DNA from: an uncultured Saprospiraceae bacterium
Lineage (GTDB): Bacteria; Bacteroidota; Bacteroidia; Chitinophagales; Saprospiraceae
Assembly: GCA_938028705.1 (NCBI GenBank)
Contig: CALIZI010000020.1
Coordinates: forward strand, 1-35,200
Direction of reading: 5' to 3'
DNA: 35,200 bases
Shown piece after piece: positions 15,970 through 25,207 of this stretch. The notes beneath the pieces were generated by a model. That model did no database searches. It was not told the DNA's origin and saw only the letters and a program-made list of their open reading frames with translations. Every line of letters begins with the position of its first letter. The stretch's first letter is position 1. Made by a program: the position numbers and the translations under genes.

Positions 15970-18060
15970 TTATAACACTTGTTCCGGCACATCATTCTTC
16001 GTTTTGTCCATATTTGTTGCTTTGTCTTTCATCACCTTTAAGAAAATCTTTTGATACTTTTTAAAAAAAGCGGTGGCTTCAGGGTCTCGTTTTGAATCCA
16101 TATCATTAAATACATATCTGCTTTTTTTCTTTATTCTCAAATATTGTGCAAGGCTGTGGGTCAAAATCATTGCCCCAAGCGGTATTAAAAAATGTCCAAA
16201 TATACTGCCGAGTATCAAACCTAAAAGCAAAATCAGGTGAGCAGTATAATCCCATAAATTGTTCCTTCTGGCATTAGGAATGCCCCAATTTCCATTGATA
16301 AAAGTTGCTGCCAAATGGGCAGGAATAATCGCTGTTAGGGCGATGGGAAGTTTAATAATCAGAGATATGGGAAGTAATAAAATGGAAAATATTATATTGT
16401 AAAAAACGAATAAATACAATGCAAATATATATAAATTTCCTGCAAAATGATAGTGTTCATCTGCAATTTTATCCACCAGTTTGGCTGCACCGGAGATAGC
16501 ATACTCTCCCTTTTGCCTATAATAATAAGGATTATTGGGAGATAAAAAATATTTAGCCAGATCTTTGAGGCTTCTCACTTCCCTTAATTTGGGCTGAATG
16601 CCCATTAACTCACCTATTTCTTCTGTATAAAATCCATAATAGACCAAATGGTCGGAAGGTTTTTTATCGGCAGAGAGGTAGTGTTGTTTATTATATTTTT
16701 TAATTCTTTTAGGGATATTGGTACGAATAGAATCATAAAAATCTTTTTGAGTGATCATTTTATGAGCAAATATGGATTGCATTTCTGTGATGTTATTAAG
16801 CCCTCCGGTAAAAGGTCGGGTATAACCTAAGAGATAAATATTATTTAACTCCGGAGCGATCATCCCCATAAAAGTTGAGCGATAATCATAATGAAACTGC
16901 TCCAATGTTCCATTATCATTTTTATAGAGTATTTCAGGAAGTGCCGGTGTTTCGCGGTCTCCTTCTATGATAAAATCATACTTTACTTGACGGTCACCTG
17001 AAGATAATTCTTGAGTTTCCTTATTGATTTGAGTATTACTTTTATCCCATAAATTTACATAACCTTGGTCTATGTAAAAAGGTAAATCGTTTAGGAGAAA
17101 TCCTTTTTTTATAAAATTCTCTAAATCATGTAAGTGCGTTGTTTTATAAAAATCTATGGGCCAATATTTGATGGCTATGTTAGAATTGTCAGGAAATTTT
17201 GAAGTCTTTACAAAAGGAATCCAACGTAGATATATATTTATTAAAGATTTCCATAACCTTTTAATCAGGTCTTTACGAATAGTAAGCGGGTATGCTTGAG
17301 TAAAATTATTCGGTCCGTACAAGAATGAAGATAATTTTCTCGGTAGAAGGAAAGATAGAAGATAGCCTAAGGAAATAGTGCCTTCATACATGGTAGGAAA
17401 GTATTTTGCCACGTTATGAAATTCGAATTGATCCACAGTCGCAGTAAGATTTTTTGAGAGGTATTTGGGAGTCTGAAACTGCTTATCTAAGGCGATAAAA
17501 CCATTGGATAGCAATTCTACTTTTGCACCAAAACAAACTAATTTGGCAATGAGTAAATTTCCTGAGTCTCCAATACTCGTGATGGCAATTGTTTTTCCTT
17601 TAAGATTTTCATCAAATTTAAATTGCTTGAGGCTATGGTGTATTTTTCGTTTGAATGCTGTTGCTACAACAACGTTTTTTGCCTTATATTGCGTTCCATT
17701 AGATAATTGAACTATGGAAAAGGAGTCGTGATTTTCAATTTTATCTACCCTTGTTTTAATGGTTTTTGGCGCGTAAATTTTAGCATACTTTTTTAAAAAC
17801 CCGTAATACTCGGCAGAAGTCGGATAACAATCTCCCAATTTATCGTTGTTTCTCATCATATCTATCAACTCAAATGAAAAATAAGAGGTATATAGAGAGC
17901 TGACCAAATCAAAATCTAATCGGTCGTTAGCCTCCAGTTCAGCCCAAACCGACTTTCCTTCATTAATGATCACGTATTCATCTCCTGTACGGTCCAGTTC
18001 TTTAAGCAGAGGAATGGCTGACAAGCCGCCACCTATTATTAAATTATCTATTGTTTGCAT
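15970..18060 (-). CDS. FAD/NAD(P)-dependent oxidoreductase with C-terminal membrane domain
   Basis: A 696-aa flavoprotein resembling FMO/pyridine-nucleotide oxidoreductases. The N-terminal dinucleotide fold is LIIGGGLSAIPLL (8-18). A second Rossmann segment, KTIAITSIGDSGNLL (156-170), would bind NAD(P)H. YLLGYTRPFTGGLNN is a late FAD-contact-like block. Residues about 543-640 hold three to four hydrophobic segments followed by a basic stretch (RIKKKSR), so the protein is probably anchored in the cytoplasmic membrane. It starts 11 nt after the phosphopantetheinyl transferase gene and is the last gene of the operon. It is therefore a likely tailoring enzyme, such as a hydroxylase or desaturase-like oxidant of the lipid product. 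The reaction is unknown. Confidence 0.72.
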   Translation of the reverse strand: MQTIDNLIIGGGLSAIPLLKELDRTGDEYVIINEGKSVWAELEANDRLDFDLVSSLYTSYFSFELIDMMRNNDKLGDCYPTSAEYYGFLKKYAKIYAPKTIKTRVDKIENHDSFSIVQLSNGTQYKAKNVVVATAFKRKIHHSLKQFKFDENLKGKTIAITSIGDSGNLLIAKLVCFGAKVELLSNGFIALDKQFQTPKYLSKNLTATVDQFEFHNVAKYFPTMYEGTISLGYLLSFLLPRKLSSFLYGPNNFTQAYPLTIRKDLIKRLWKSLINIYLRWIPFVKTSKFPDNSNIAIKYWPIDFYKTTHLHDLENFIKKGFLLNDLPFYIDQGYVNLWDKSNTQINKETQELSSGDRQVKYDFIIEGDRETPALPEILYKNDNGTLEQFHYDYRSTFMGMIAPELNNIYLLGYTRPFTGGLNNITEMQSIFAHKMITQKDFYDSIRTNIPKRIKKYNKQHYLSADKKPSDHLVYYGFYTEEIGELMGIQPKLREVRSLKDLAKYFLSPNNPYYYRQKGEYAISGAAKLVDKIADEHYHFAGNLYIFALYLFVFYNIIFSILLLPISLIIKLPIALTAIIPAHLAATFINGNWGIPNARRNNLWDYTAHLILLLGLILGSIFGHFLIPLGAMILTHSLAQYLRIKKKSRYVFNDMDSKRDPEATAFFKKYQKIFLKVMKDKATNMDKTKNDVPEQVL

Positions 18061-18071
18061 ATTGTGTAGAT

Positions 18072-18917
18072 TTAATTGATGTGGTCAGTTGAGAAATTAT
18101 TAAAGTCCGAAAGATTTACTTTTCTGAAACAAGACATAGGAATGGCTTCGCAAGCCGAAATTCGATATGCTTTGTTATGGTTATTTTTTACGGCTAATGA
18201 CAAAAGATGCTCATGGGCAAAATTCAGATTATAAAATTGCCATAAATAAGGTTCATTTTTGTCAGAATGTTTAAAAGATATTTTTATTTCATTTTTGGGA
18301 AAGGAAAAACAGAACTGATCTAGTGGGGTCGTCAAGCCTGTTCCGCAGGCTTTTAGATAGGCTTCCTTTAAAGTCCATATTTTTACAAACGCCGGCTTAA
18401 GCTGTTCAGGAGATAAACTGCATAGTTCTTTATATTCTAATGGGGAGAAAAAAGATTCAGCAATATTAAAGATGTCAATATCTCTTTCGAGCGGTTCTAT
18501 ATCTACTCCAATATTCTGTTCTAAAATAACTGCTAAAACAACTAAATCTTTTGTATGAGAAAGGCTAAATTGGAGTGCTGTGTCCATGAAATTCCCTATA
18601 AAAGGTTTTCCATAGATGCCTTTGTAAAAAAATATATCTTTTGAAGTAATATTTTCCAAATATTGAGCCAATGCCCATCTGAGTAAGCCCCTGCTTACGA
18701 GGTAGTTTTGTTGGTCTTCTTTACGGAAAAATCTATTTTGCTGCACTTTTTCTTCCTCGGAGCATAATGCTTTATATTGATTTAGGAGAGCCTGCTCCCA
18801 ATCCCGCGTTAAGTGGGTGTACCAAATATCAATTTGCCCCGATAATAGGCTTCGTTTTTCAGGGATAGCCGAAGACCAACCAGTCATTTTTTTTATCTGA
18901 TCAATTTCTGTGTGCAT
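18072..18917 (-). CDS. 4'-Phosphopantetheinyl transferase, Sfp type (PfaE-like role)
   Basis: A 281-aa enzyme that moves phosphopantetheine from CoA to the conserved serine of carrier domains. The Sfp-type motifs are present: SLSHT at 118-122, the Mg2+-binding GVDIE with D139 and E141, and FVKIWTLKEAYLKACG with E185 and K189. The pseudo-dimeric length of 230-280 aa is right for Sfp/PfaE. Its ATG lies 17 nt inside the pfaD end and the flavoprotein gene follows after 11 nt, so it is cotranscribed. The obvious substrates are the two carrier domains of the KS-AT-ACP megasynthase and the stand-alone ACP across the spacer. Confidence 0.93.
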   Translation of the reverse strand: MHTEIDQIKKMTGWSSAIPEKRSLLSGQIDIWYTHLTRDWEQALLNQYKALCSEEEKVQQNRFFRKEDQQNYLVSRGLLRWALAQYLENITSKDIFFYKGIYGKPFIGNFMDTALQFSLSHTKDLVVLAVILEQNIGVDIEPLERDIDIFNIAESFFSPLEYKELCSLSPEQLKPAFVKIWTLKEAYLKACGTGLTTPLDQFCFSFPKNEIKISFKHSDKNEPYLWQFYNLNFAHEHLLSLAVKNNHNKAYRISACEAIPMSCFRKVNLSDFNNFSTDHIN

Positions 18918-20469
18918 AATGATTTTCTTTGATTGGATATCTATGTGCCAGTTCCGGGAGGTTTATTCCCTGCAATCGCAAGATATGTTTGCGCTGTTCA
19001 AAAGCACAACCATGCATTATTTTTTCGGCAATATCGGCAACATGTCTTGATTGATAATTTTCAAGATAGCTGCCTGCTACCCATTGATTAAAAGCACCCA
19101 TTGAGGGTCCTACCCATATCTGATAATCTAATTTTCGTTGAGCAATTCCCTGCGTTGCCCAAGCCGATGAACGCCCTAAATAAGACCGGAAGATTAAAGC
19201 CATCTTGTGTTTAGGGTTTTTTTCAGCCTTAGCAATCTGTCGGGGGTCTATGTTTTCAAAATAAGCAATACAACCCTGCCATACCTGTTCAATAGGCGCT
19301 TGAAAAAATTGTTTTTCCAGTTTTTGAATGGTGTTTGCCGGAATCTCATCTATACTGTTATGCTTCTTATAAAGATCATACAGTAATTGCGCTCTCATGG
19401 GGTACATAGTTCCTCTTTTAAGTACTTGTAGTTTTACGCCCATTTCAAACATATCAGCGGCGGGTGCCATTTCTACATCGCTGCTGCTTGTTTCAGCCAA
19501 CATTTTTCTAACCTCATCACTTGTTCCAGATTCCGTACAAGCCTGATTGATAGACCCTGTCATAATAAAGGAAGCTCCCATAGTAAATGCTGCTAAAGCC
19601 GATTCGGGTGTACTAATGCCTCCGGCTGCCCCTATTCGTATAGCATCAGCAAAAGGAAAATCTTTGCTTACCTTATTTTTAAGTTGTATAATAGTAGGCA
19701 AGAGAACTACGAGCGGCCGGTTGTCTGTATGTCCGGCAGAGTCTGCTTCAACTACAATATCATCTGCCATAGCAATATGTTTTGATAAATTTACAATGGC
19801 TTCGGAAATCTTACCCTGTTCGTATAAGGTATTAACCATTTCTACAGGAGCGGGCTGCATGAATTTTATGGCAACTTTCGGGCTTGAAATTTTTGCCATT
19901 ATTTTATGATGGCTTTTTACAAGTCCATCTTTATCTTGATAAAGCCCTTTTAATCTATATTCAACCAGTGGCAAAGTGAGGTCCATAAATGCAGAAACCT
20001 CCGCTCCTTTAACTTCATTTTTTAAGAAAATATCTACTACTTGCTGCTCCATAGCAGGTATTTGAGGGTTATGAAGCAAATTGACCATAAAAGGCTGCGA
20101 ACCGAGTTGTGATTTTATTTTTAAAATACCCTTTTCAATCTGTTTCAGGTTTAATATACCCGCTCCAAAACTTGCCAACATTCCTGCTTTTCCCATTGCA
20201 ATAACCAGTTGTGGAGAGGCAATACCGTTTGCCATAGCACCAGTAACGTATGCATATTTAGCTTTATATGCTGAACGAAAACGGGAATCGCCCAGTTGTT
20301 CTGGAAAAATGGCAGGTACCACAGCCTGTATGCTTGAGTTGGGGGGAAGTTGTGCCGCCGGCTCCTCATGTAAACTCAGTTGATTTCCTTGTTTTGCAAC
20401 AATTAACTTCTTCTCTGTTTGAGCTAAAAGCTCCAGCATTTTATGTTCAGTTTTAATGATTGTTTCCAT
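18901..20469 (-). CDS. pfaD: PfaD-type FMN-dependent enoyl reductase
   Basis: A 522-aa stand-alone trans-acting enoyl reductase of PUFA-synthase and trans-AT PKS systems (FabK/nitronate-monooxygenase-like TIM barrel). Characteristic pieces are YVTGAMANGIAS (74-85), EADSAGHTDNRPL (241-253) with probable catalytic H247, and the FMN-phosphate segments IGAAGGIST (279-287) and GASFIMTGSINQACTESG. The N-terminus has the short PfaD extension before the barrel. It would saturate selected 2-enoyl-ACP intermediates with NAD(P)H. A 94-bp gap separates it from the upstream fusion gene, enough for an extra promoter. The family assignment is secure. Confidence 0.95.
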   Translation of the reverse strand: METIIKTEHKMLELLAQTEKKLIVAKQGNQLSLHEEPAAQLPPNSSIQAVVPAIFPEQLGDSRFRSAYKAKYAYVTGAMANGIASPQLVIAMGKAGMLASFGAGILNLKQIEKGILKIKSQLGSQPFMVNLLHNPQIPAMEQQVVDIFLKNEVKGAEVSAFMDLTLPLVEYRLKGLYQDKDGLVKSHHKIMAKISSPKVAIKFMQPAPVEMVNTLYEQGKISEAIVNLSKHIAMADDIVVEADSAGHTDNRPLVVLLPTIIQLKNKVSKDFPFADAIRIGAAGGISTPESALAAFTMGASFIMTGSINQACTESGTSDEVRKMLAETSSSDVEMAPAADMFEMGVKLQVLKRGTMYPMRAQLLYDLYKKHNSIDEIPANTIQKLEKQFFQAPIEQVWQGCIAYFENIDPRQIAKAEKNPKHKMALIFRSYLGRSSAWATQGIAQRKLDYQIWVGPSMGAFNQWVAGSYLENYQSRHVADIAEKIMHGCAFEQRKHILRLQGINLPELAHRYPIKENHYAHRN

Positions 20470-20563
20470 ATTTGTTTAGTGCTGTTAGTCGTTATTTGTG
20501 TACTCATTATTCGTCTTGCATTTTTTTAATAACGAGTAATTTATCGTCAATAATAACTGTCTG

Positions 20564-23500
20564 TTATTTCGGATGCAGACCATTAGTTATATATGCTTCT
20601 GTAATGGCTATAGCAAAATCATGTATATAATAGCACCTCAGATTTCCTTTAAACAAATCGCCATCGGCTATAACCAGTATTCTACCTTTTTCTTTTTTAA
20701 TTTCTTTAATATGAAGTTCTATGCTCATATCCGGGTCTGTTCTTAAAATTTGCCCACGGTATTTCCATGTGGTTTCTATATCTAAAGCTAATCCGAATTT
20801 TGGACTATTAAACTCATTGCGTCCAATATTGTGTTCAATAATATACAGCTGAAGTGCTTGATAAAGTGCTTCTATACCCAATGAACCGGGCATAACCGGG
20901 TCTTGATGAAAATGACACGTAAAATACCAATCAGTCGGTTTGATATTTTTGTAACCATACACATATCCCAATCCATACTTGCCTCCACCGGTTAGTATTT
21001 TTGCCTGATGAAGTAAGTTGAGTTGTTGTACGCCCAACCTGTAATGAGGCTTATCTGGTGTAGATTCAAACAAAGGATTATTGATTTCTTTTTGAAGATT
21101 GCAAGATTTCATTCGCTTGGCTTCAATGCCTTGTTGTAAGTGCCAGAAATCTTTGGTTTGTCCATTATCCAATCCTAACTGATTTTCTAATGCCTGTGCT
21201 TGAAAATATCCAAACAGAGATTCTCCTTCATAAATCAGCCGTTCATCAACCCTTAATGAAAAACTAAAATTTTGAAGTATAGAGCCGTGTACAGATTGGG
21301 TAGATAATAAAGTAGATGTAAAGCGTATTGTTTTGCCTCTTACATCAAGGTCTTTTAAAAAATTAGCTTTCCCTTCTAAATTACGAACCGAAAAATTAGT
21401 TGTTGAATTATTGAGTGTTGCACCTAAAAAATAGCCTAAAAAAACACTGGCTTGCAATGCGGCTTCGAGATATAAAGATGCCGGAATAGCCGGAAAGCCA
21501 TTGTGCTCTAAATACCAAATGTTGGTCGGAACATCATATTCTATTTCCATCATACTCCCATTTGCATAGGTCTTTCTTTCCCCTGTTACACTCACCACCC
21601 TATCTACAAATTGAAAATCTCCATTAGGCAAACGAACCCCCCGCTGACCTTGCCGGTCATAAATAGCAAAATCTTCTCCCAAGGCGATTAAGTGTTTTCC
21701 AAGCGAAGAATGTGCCACCTGAAATTCATTCATAACCACCGGCGTACCATCTGCCAATCGGCGACCACTGTAATAACCTTTTGCTCCAAATCTATTGTTT
21801 ATAGAAATTCCGGTAGTTTCAATCAAGCGAAGTGTGAGGGCATTAAATTCCATTATAAGCGAAGCATCACCATAAATTTTAATGTCGGCTTTTATATAGG
21901 GTCTGGGCAAAAAACCTGTTTCATAAATATCAATCACATATACTAATTCAGCTATTTGCAAATTAGCTTGCGGATACTGTCTGACTTGGTCGCTATTTAA
22001 TTGGTCTGGAATAAACTGAACGCCCTGAAAGCATTGATGCAGTCCAATAGATAGCGCAAAAGTTTTCAATAACTCTACTGCCCCAGTATGTAATAAGTTG
22101 ATTAGTGTTCCCTCATCAAGGTTTTGAATATTTAGCTCATTCGCAGTTAATGTTTTTTGAGTCTTTAAGGTATAAACCTCAGAAGGTGAAGACCGTTTCT
22201 TGAAGTATATGATATGTACTAATTGCTGTACTTCTTTGGACAGCTTTAAGTTATTACCGGTATAAGATTGCCAACCCTTACCAAAAACTAAATCGAGTGC
22301 ACCATTGCATAATTCTTGAATATCCTCCGGTCCAAGTTCTTGTTTTTTTGATTTTAAAATGGGTTTTATGAATTTCCCTTTCCGTTCATTTATCTGCGGT
22401 TTAGTATCGCTGATGAATCTTTTTTGGATTAGTTCCTTTTTTGTTTGTTGGAATGGTAATGATACTGGCTGTGCATCATCAATAACCTTATTAATTTCGC
22501 TGAATAAAGCATCTGTAAATACCGCATTAGAACGCAAAAAAGCATTGTGCGAACGATGAATGTTATTCATTTGCTTTTTAAAGTATGACTTAGCATCATA
22601 GTTCAATAGTTGTTTGGAAATAGGTGGAACGATTAACTGTGCTGCGGGCTGATATGCTATTTGCGGTGTTTTACTAACTAAAGGCACTTCAACCAAATCA
22701 TTTTCAAATACCTTTGCAGGCTTTTTGATAAAATGAAAATCCCAATAAAATAAGTCTTCTTCGGAGATTTTCGAGGGGCTTAATGCTTCTTGTATAGGAG
22801 TTGCTGATTTTTGTTCAGTAAAACGCCCATTAGCACGGTATGCTTCGGAACTTATTTGTATTTCGGGAGGGCATAATTTATCTAGTGCCATAGGAATTTG
22901 TAAGCTGATAAGTTTAGCCAGCAACTGTTCCATACTCTGCACGTCCGTTTTACCGCGTTGAGAAATAGTGAAGCTATGATACCCTTCTTTTTTGGGCAGG
23001 TTATCTGCTACCCATCTTGTACAAGTACCTCCGGGTCCGACTTCAATAAATGTTTCCACACCTAATTCAATAGCTTTGCTCACCATTTTAGGAAAGTTTA
23101 CCGTATTGAGGTATCCTTTCGTCATTAATTTTGAAATGTGTGCAGGCTCATAATTGTCATAAACATCAAATTTTCCTGCGGAGATGAGTTGAAGTTCAGG
23201 TGCCGGCTGATGAGTGGGTAAACAAAAAAGTGCATCAAAATCTGCAGACAGTTCTTCTATAATAGTGTTATGAATAACATAAGGAATAGGTACTTGAATT
23301 GCCTTACAATTTAAGCGTTTTATGAGTTTGTTGAGCTGTTTAGGGCTTCCAGAAACCATTAATTCATTGGGGCTGTTAATATGCGTAAGAAAAACACGGT
23401 CAAAAGAATGTAGCTCTTCCCTCACAAGTGTTTCCTGTATAAATAATACGTATGCCAGCCATATTTCATCTTTGTCGGTTTTATCATTTAATTGCCATTT

Positions 23501-25207
23501 CTCTCTTAAAAAGTTATGATTGCCACTTAGTGTATTTTTAAAAAGATGGCTTGAATGAACCAATCTGGTAGATGAACTAGAAATATCCCATACTCCGTTG
23601 GCATATAAAACGGTGCTATCTCCCAAGCTATAACCAAAAGCCACCTGATGATTTAACTCAAAGATTTCTTGCAGTACTTTGGTATAAATAATTCCTAAAC
23701 AACTGATACTACTTGTAATAGCGGGGATGTCTTTCAGCATACCGGTTGTTTCGAGTTCCATAAAATCCTCACCTTCAAGTGTACGAAGGCTCTTTGGAAA
23801 AATAAGATAATCCGCTAGGGTTTTGCCTAAGTCGTCAATGGCTTCTTCGAGTTGTTGAAACTGACGTGGAAACAGCCTCAATAAACCATTTGCTAAATAT
23901 GGGTATGCGGTAAAACCGCCCGGATATACTAAAGCGACTTTTCCGTTGGAAGGTGCCGGAAAGAAACAGCTACCGCTAGGCATTTTCCACGGCAAATTGC
24001 TATTCGCATCAAGGTGGCTAATGAGTTGTTGAGCCTCTTTTTGTAATTGATTCAAATTTTTCGCTATAATAGAAGCGGTTACACCCAAATGTCCTGAAGT
24101 AATATTTTTCCAACAATCATTTTTAAACCGCTCATAGTCTAATTTGCCTTGTTCAATACCTTGGCAGATGTTGTAAAGCTCTTGTTTTAGGCTTGCGTTA
24201 TCTTTTGCTGTTATTGGAAATATATGATGAAGCCTTGCAAAGAGGCTTTCTTCTCTGTGCCAGTCTGCTTCGTAGATTTGGAGGCTGTCTAATTTGCCGA
24301 CAGATGAGGTAAATGTCAATAAAGCCGCTCTATCCTTTTTTGTTTTTTTGAACCAAGGGTAAGAAAACTGAGGGCGGTGGCACGATGTATCTTTAAAAAC
24401 ATCTTGTATTTTATCGTCAAGATGAGCAATTATTTTTCCTTTTGCAGGAATATAACGATGATGGATTGAAAGTACGGTTAAAATAAGCCCTGTTATGGGC
24501 GATACCGTTCCAAGTTCACTCAGGCATTCTTCGGAGGATATAATGGCGGCAGATTGTGTTTGTTTTAAGATAAAAGATAAGGTGGTCTCCAAAAATTCAG
24601 TCTCTATATTTCCACAGATATTCACTAAATCAAAAGGAGCTGCCTGTTCCTGTTTGTCTGAATTTTTTATCGTTGCATATCTTCTAATATTTCTATTTTT
24701 TGCCGCTTCATTTTCCATTAGGAAAATAGCTCCGGATGTTTCATCCTGCGTTCCTATTAATACGCCATCGATTTTTTTTTGTGATAGTAAAAAAGTAGCT
24801 TGTTCAATTGCTTCAACTAAGCTGTTGTCAGTATCTGGTTTATTTGTAAAAATTACTGAAATTCTATTTTTTTCAATAATTTCAGACAAATTTAAACCTG
24901 TATTTGAAAATGCTTCTTCAAATGCGTTTAAATCAAAGGCAGATGCCGTCATTTCATCAGACGCTGAGGCATTTGGTATCCCATCGAACAATCTACGTTC
25001 AAAAGAACTAAGGTTATGTAATGCCCCCAATGATATACCCATCCCTACAATGGCTATATCTTTGTAAGGCGTATTTTTTTTCTGATGGGCTTTCGCTACT
25101 GCAACGGTTGAGGAGCTTTGTGCTTGTGTCCTCAATGTTTTCCAAAATGACTTTAGGTCATTTATTGTAGGCATTTCATTTTTATAATTAGCAAAGGTAG
25201 TTCTCAT
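20564..25207 (-). CDS. PfaB-PfaC-like fusion: degenerate KS, acyltransferase, two FabA-like dehydratases
   Basis: A 1547-aa protein. Residues about 49-290 form a shortened ketosynthase-like domain (DIAIVGMGISLG) with no nucleophile-elbow cysteine, as in PfaB. An acyltransferase spans about 420-760, with VALVYPGG, nucleophile S527 in GYSLGD and H646. A linker and pseudo-hotdog region runs from about 870 to 1190. Two FabA-like hotdog dehydratases follow: DH1 around H1235 (WYLEHNGFPAIPASLYLEAA) and DH2 around H1432/E1446 (HFHQDPVMPGSLGIEA, close to the FabA active-site motif). Canonical PfaC begins with KS-CLF; that half is missing and a PfaB unit stands in its place. The start overlaps the upstream stop (ATGA). 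An alternative start is M12. Confidence 0.85.
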   Translation of the reverse strand: MRTTFANYKNEMPTINDLKSFWKTLRTQAQSSSTVAVAKAHQKKNTPYKDIAIVGMGISLGALHNLSSFERRLFDGIPNASASDEMTASAFDLNAFEEAFSNTGLNLSEIIEKNRISVIFTNKPDTDNSLVEAIEQATFLLSQKKIDGVLIGTQDETSGAIFLMENEAAKNRNIRRYATIKNSDKQEQAAPFDLVNICGNIETEFLETTLSFILKQTQSAAIISSEECLSELGTVSPITGLILTVLSIHHRYIPAKGKIIAHLDDKIQDVFKDTSCHRPQFSYPWFKKTKKDRAALLTFTSSVGKLDSLQIYEADWHREESLFARLHHIFPITAKDNASLKQELYNICQGIEQGKLDYERFKNDCWKNITSGHLGVTASIIAKNLNQLQKEAQQLISHLDANSNLPWKMPSGSCFFPAPSNGKVALVYPGGFTAYPYLANGLLRLFPRQFQQLEEAIDDLGKTLADYLIFPKSLRTLEGEDFMELETTGMLKDIPAITSSISCLGIIYTKVLQEIFELNHQVAFGYSLGDSTVLYANGVWDISSSSTRLVHSSHLFKNTLSGNHNFLREKWQLNDKTDKDEIWLAYVLFIQETLVREELHSFDRVFLTHINSPNELMVSGSPKQLNKLIKRLNCKAIQVPIPYVIHNTIIEELSADFDALFCLPTHQPAPELQLISAGKFDVYDNYEPAHISKLMTKGYLNTVNFPKMVSKAIELGVETFIEVGPGGTCTRWVADNLPKKEGYHSFTISQRGKTDVQSMEQLLAKLISLQIPMALDKLCPPEIQISSEAYRANGRFTEQKSATPIQEALSPSKISEEDLFYWDFHFIKKPAKVFENDLVEVPLVSKTPQIAYQPAAQLIVPPISKQLLNYDAKSYFKKQMNNIHRSHNAFLRSNAVFTDALFSEINKVIDDAQPVSLPFQQTKKELIQKRFISDTKPQINERKGKFIKPILKSKKQELGPEDIQELCNGALDLVFGKGWQSYTGNNLKLSKEVQQLVHIIYFKKRSSPSEVYTLKTQKTLTANELNIQNLDEGTLINLLHTGAVELLKTFALSIGLHQCFQGVQFIPDQLNSDQVRQYPQANLQIAELVYVIDIYETGFLPRPYIKADIKIYGDASLIMEFNALTLRLIETTGISINNRFGAKGYYSGRRLADGTPVVMNEFQVAHSSLGKHLIALGEDFAIYDRQGQRGVRLPNGDFQFVDRVVSVTGERKTYANGSMMEIEYDVPTNIWYLEHNGFPAIPASLYLEAALQASVFLGYFLGATLNNSTTNFSVRNLEGKANFLKDLDVRGKTIRFTSTLLSTQSVHGSILQNFSFSLRVDERLIYEGESLFGYFQAQALENQLGLDNGQTKDFWHLQQGIEAKRMKSCNLQKEINNPLFESTPDKPHYRLGVQQLNLLHQAKILTGGGKYGLGYVYGYKNIKPTDWYFTCHFHQDPVMPGSLGIEALYQALQLYIIEHNIGRNEFNSPKFGLALDIETTWKYRGQILRTDPDMSIELHIKEIKKEKGRILVIADGDLFKGNLRCYYIHDFAIAITEAYITNGLHPK

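Noticed and set aside
20564-25207. Frameshift or assembly error joining separate pfaB and pfaC genes
   Set aside because: The frame is open through 1547 codons, domain junctions lie in ordinary linkers, and both dehydratases keep active-site histidines, so a genuine fusion is more likely.
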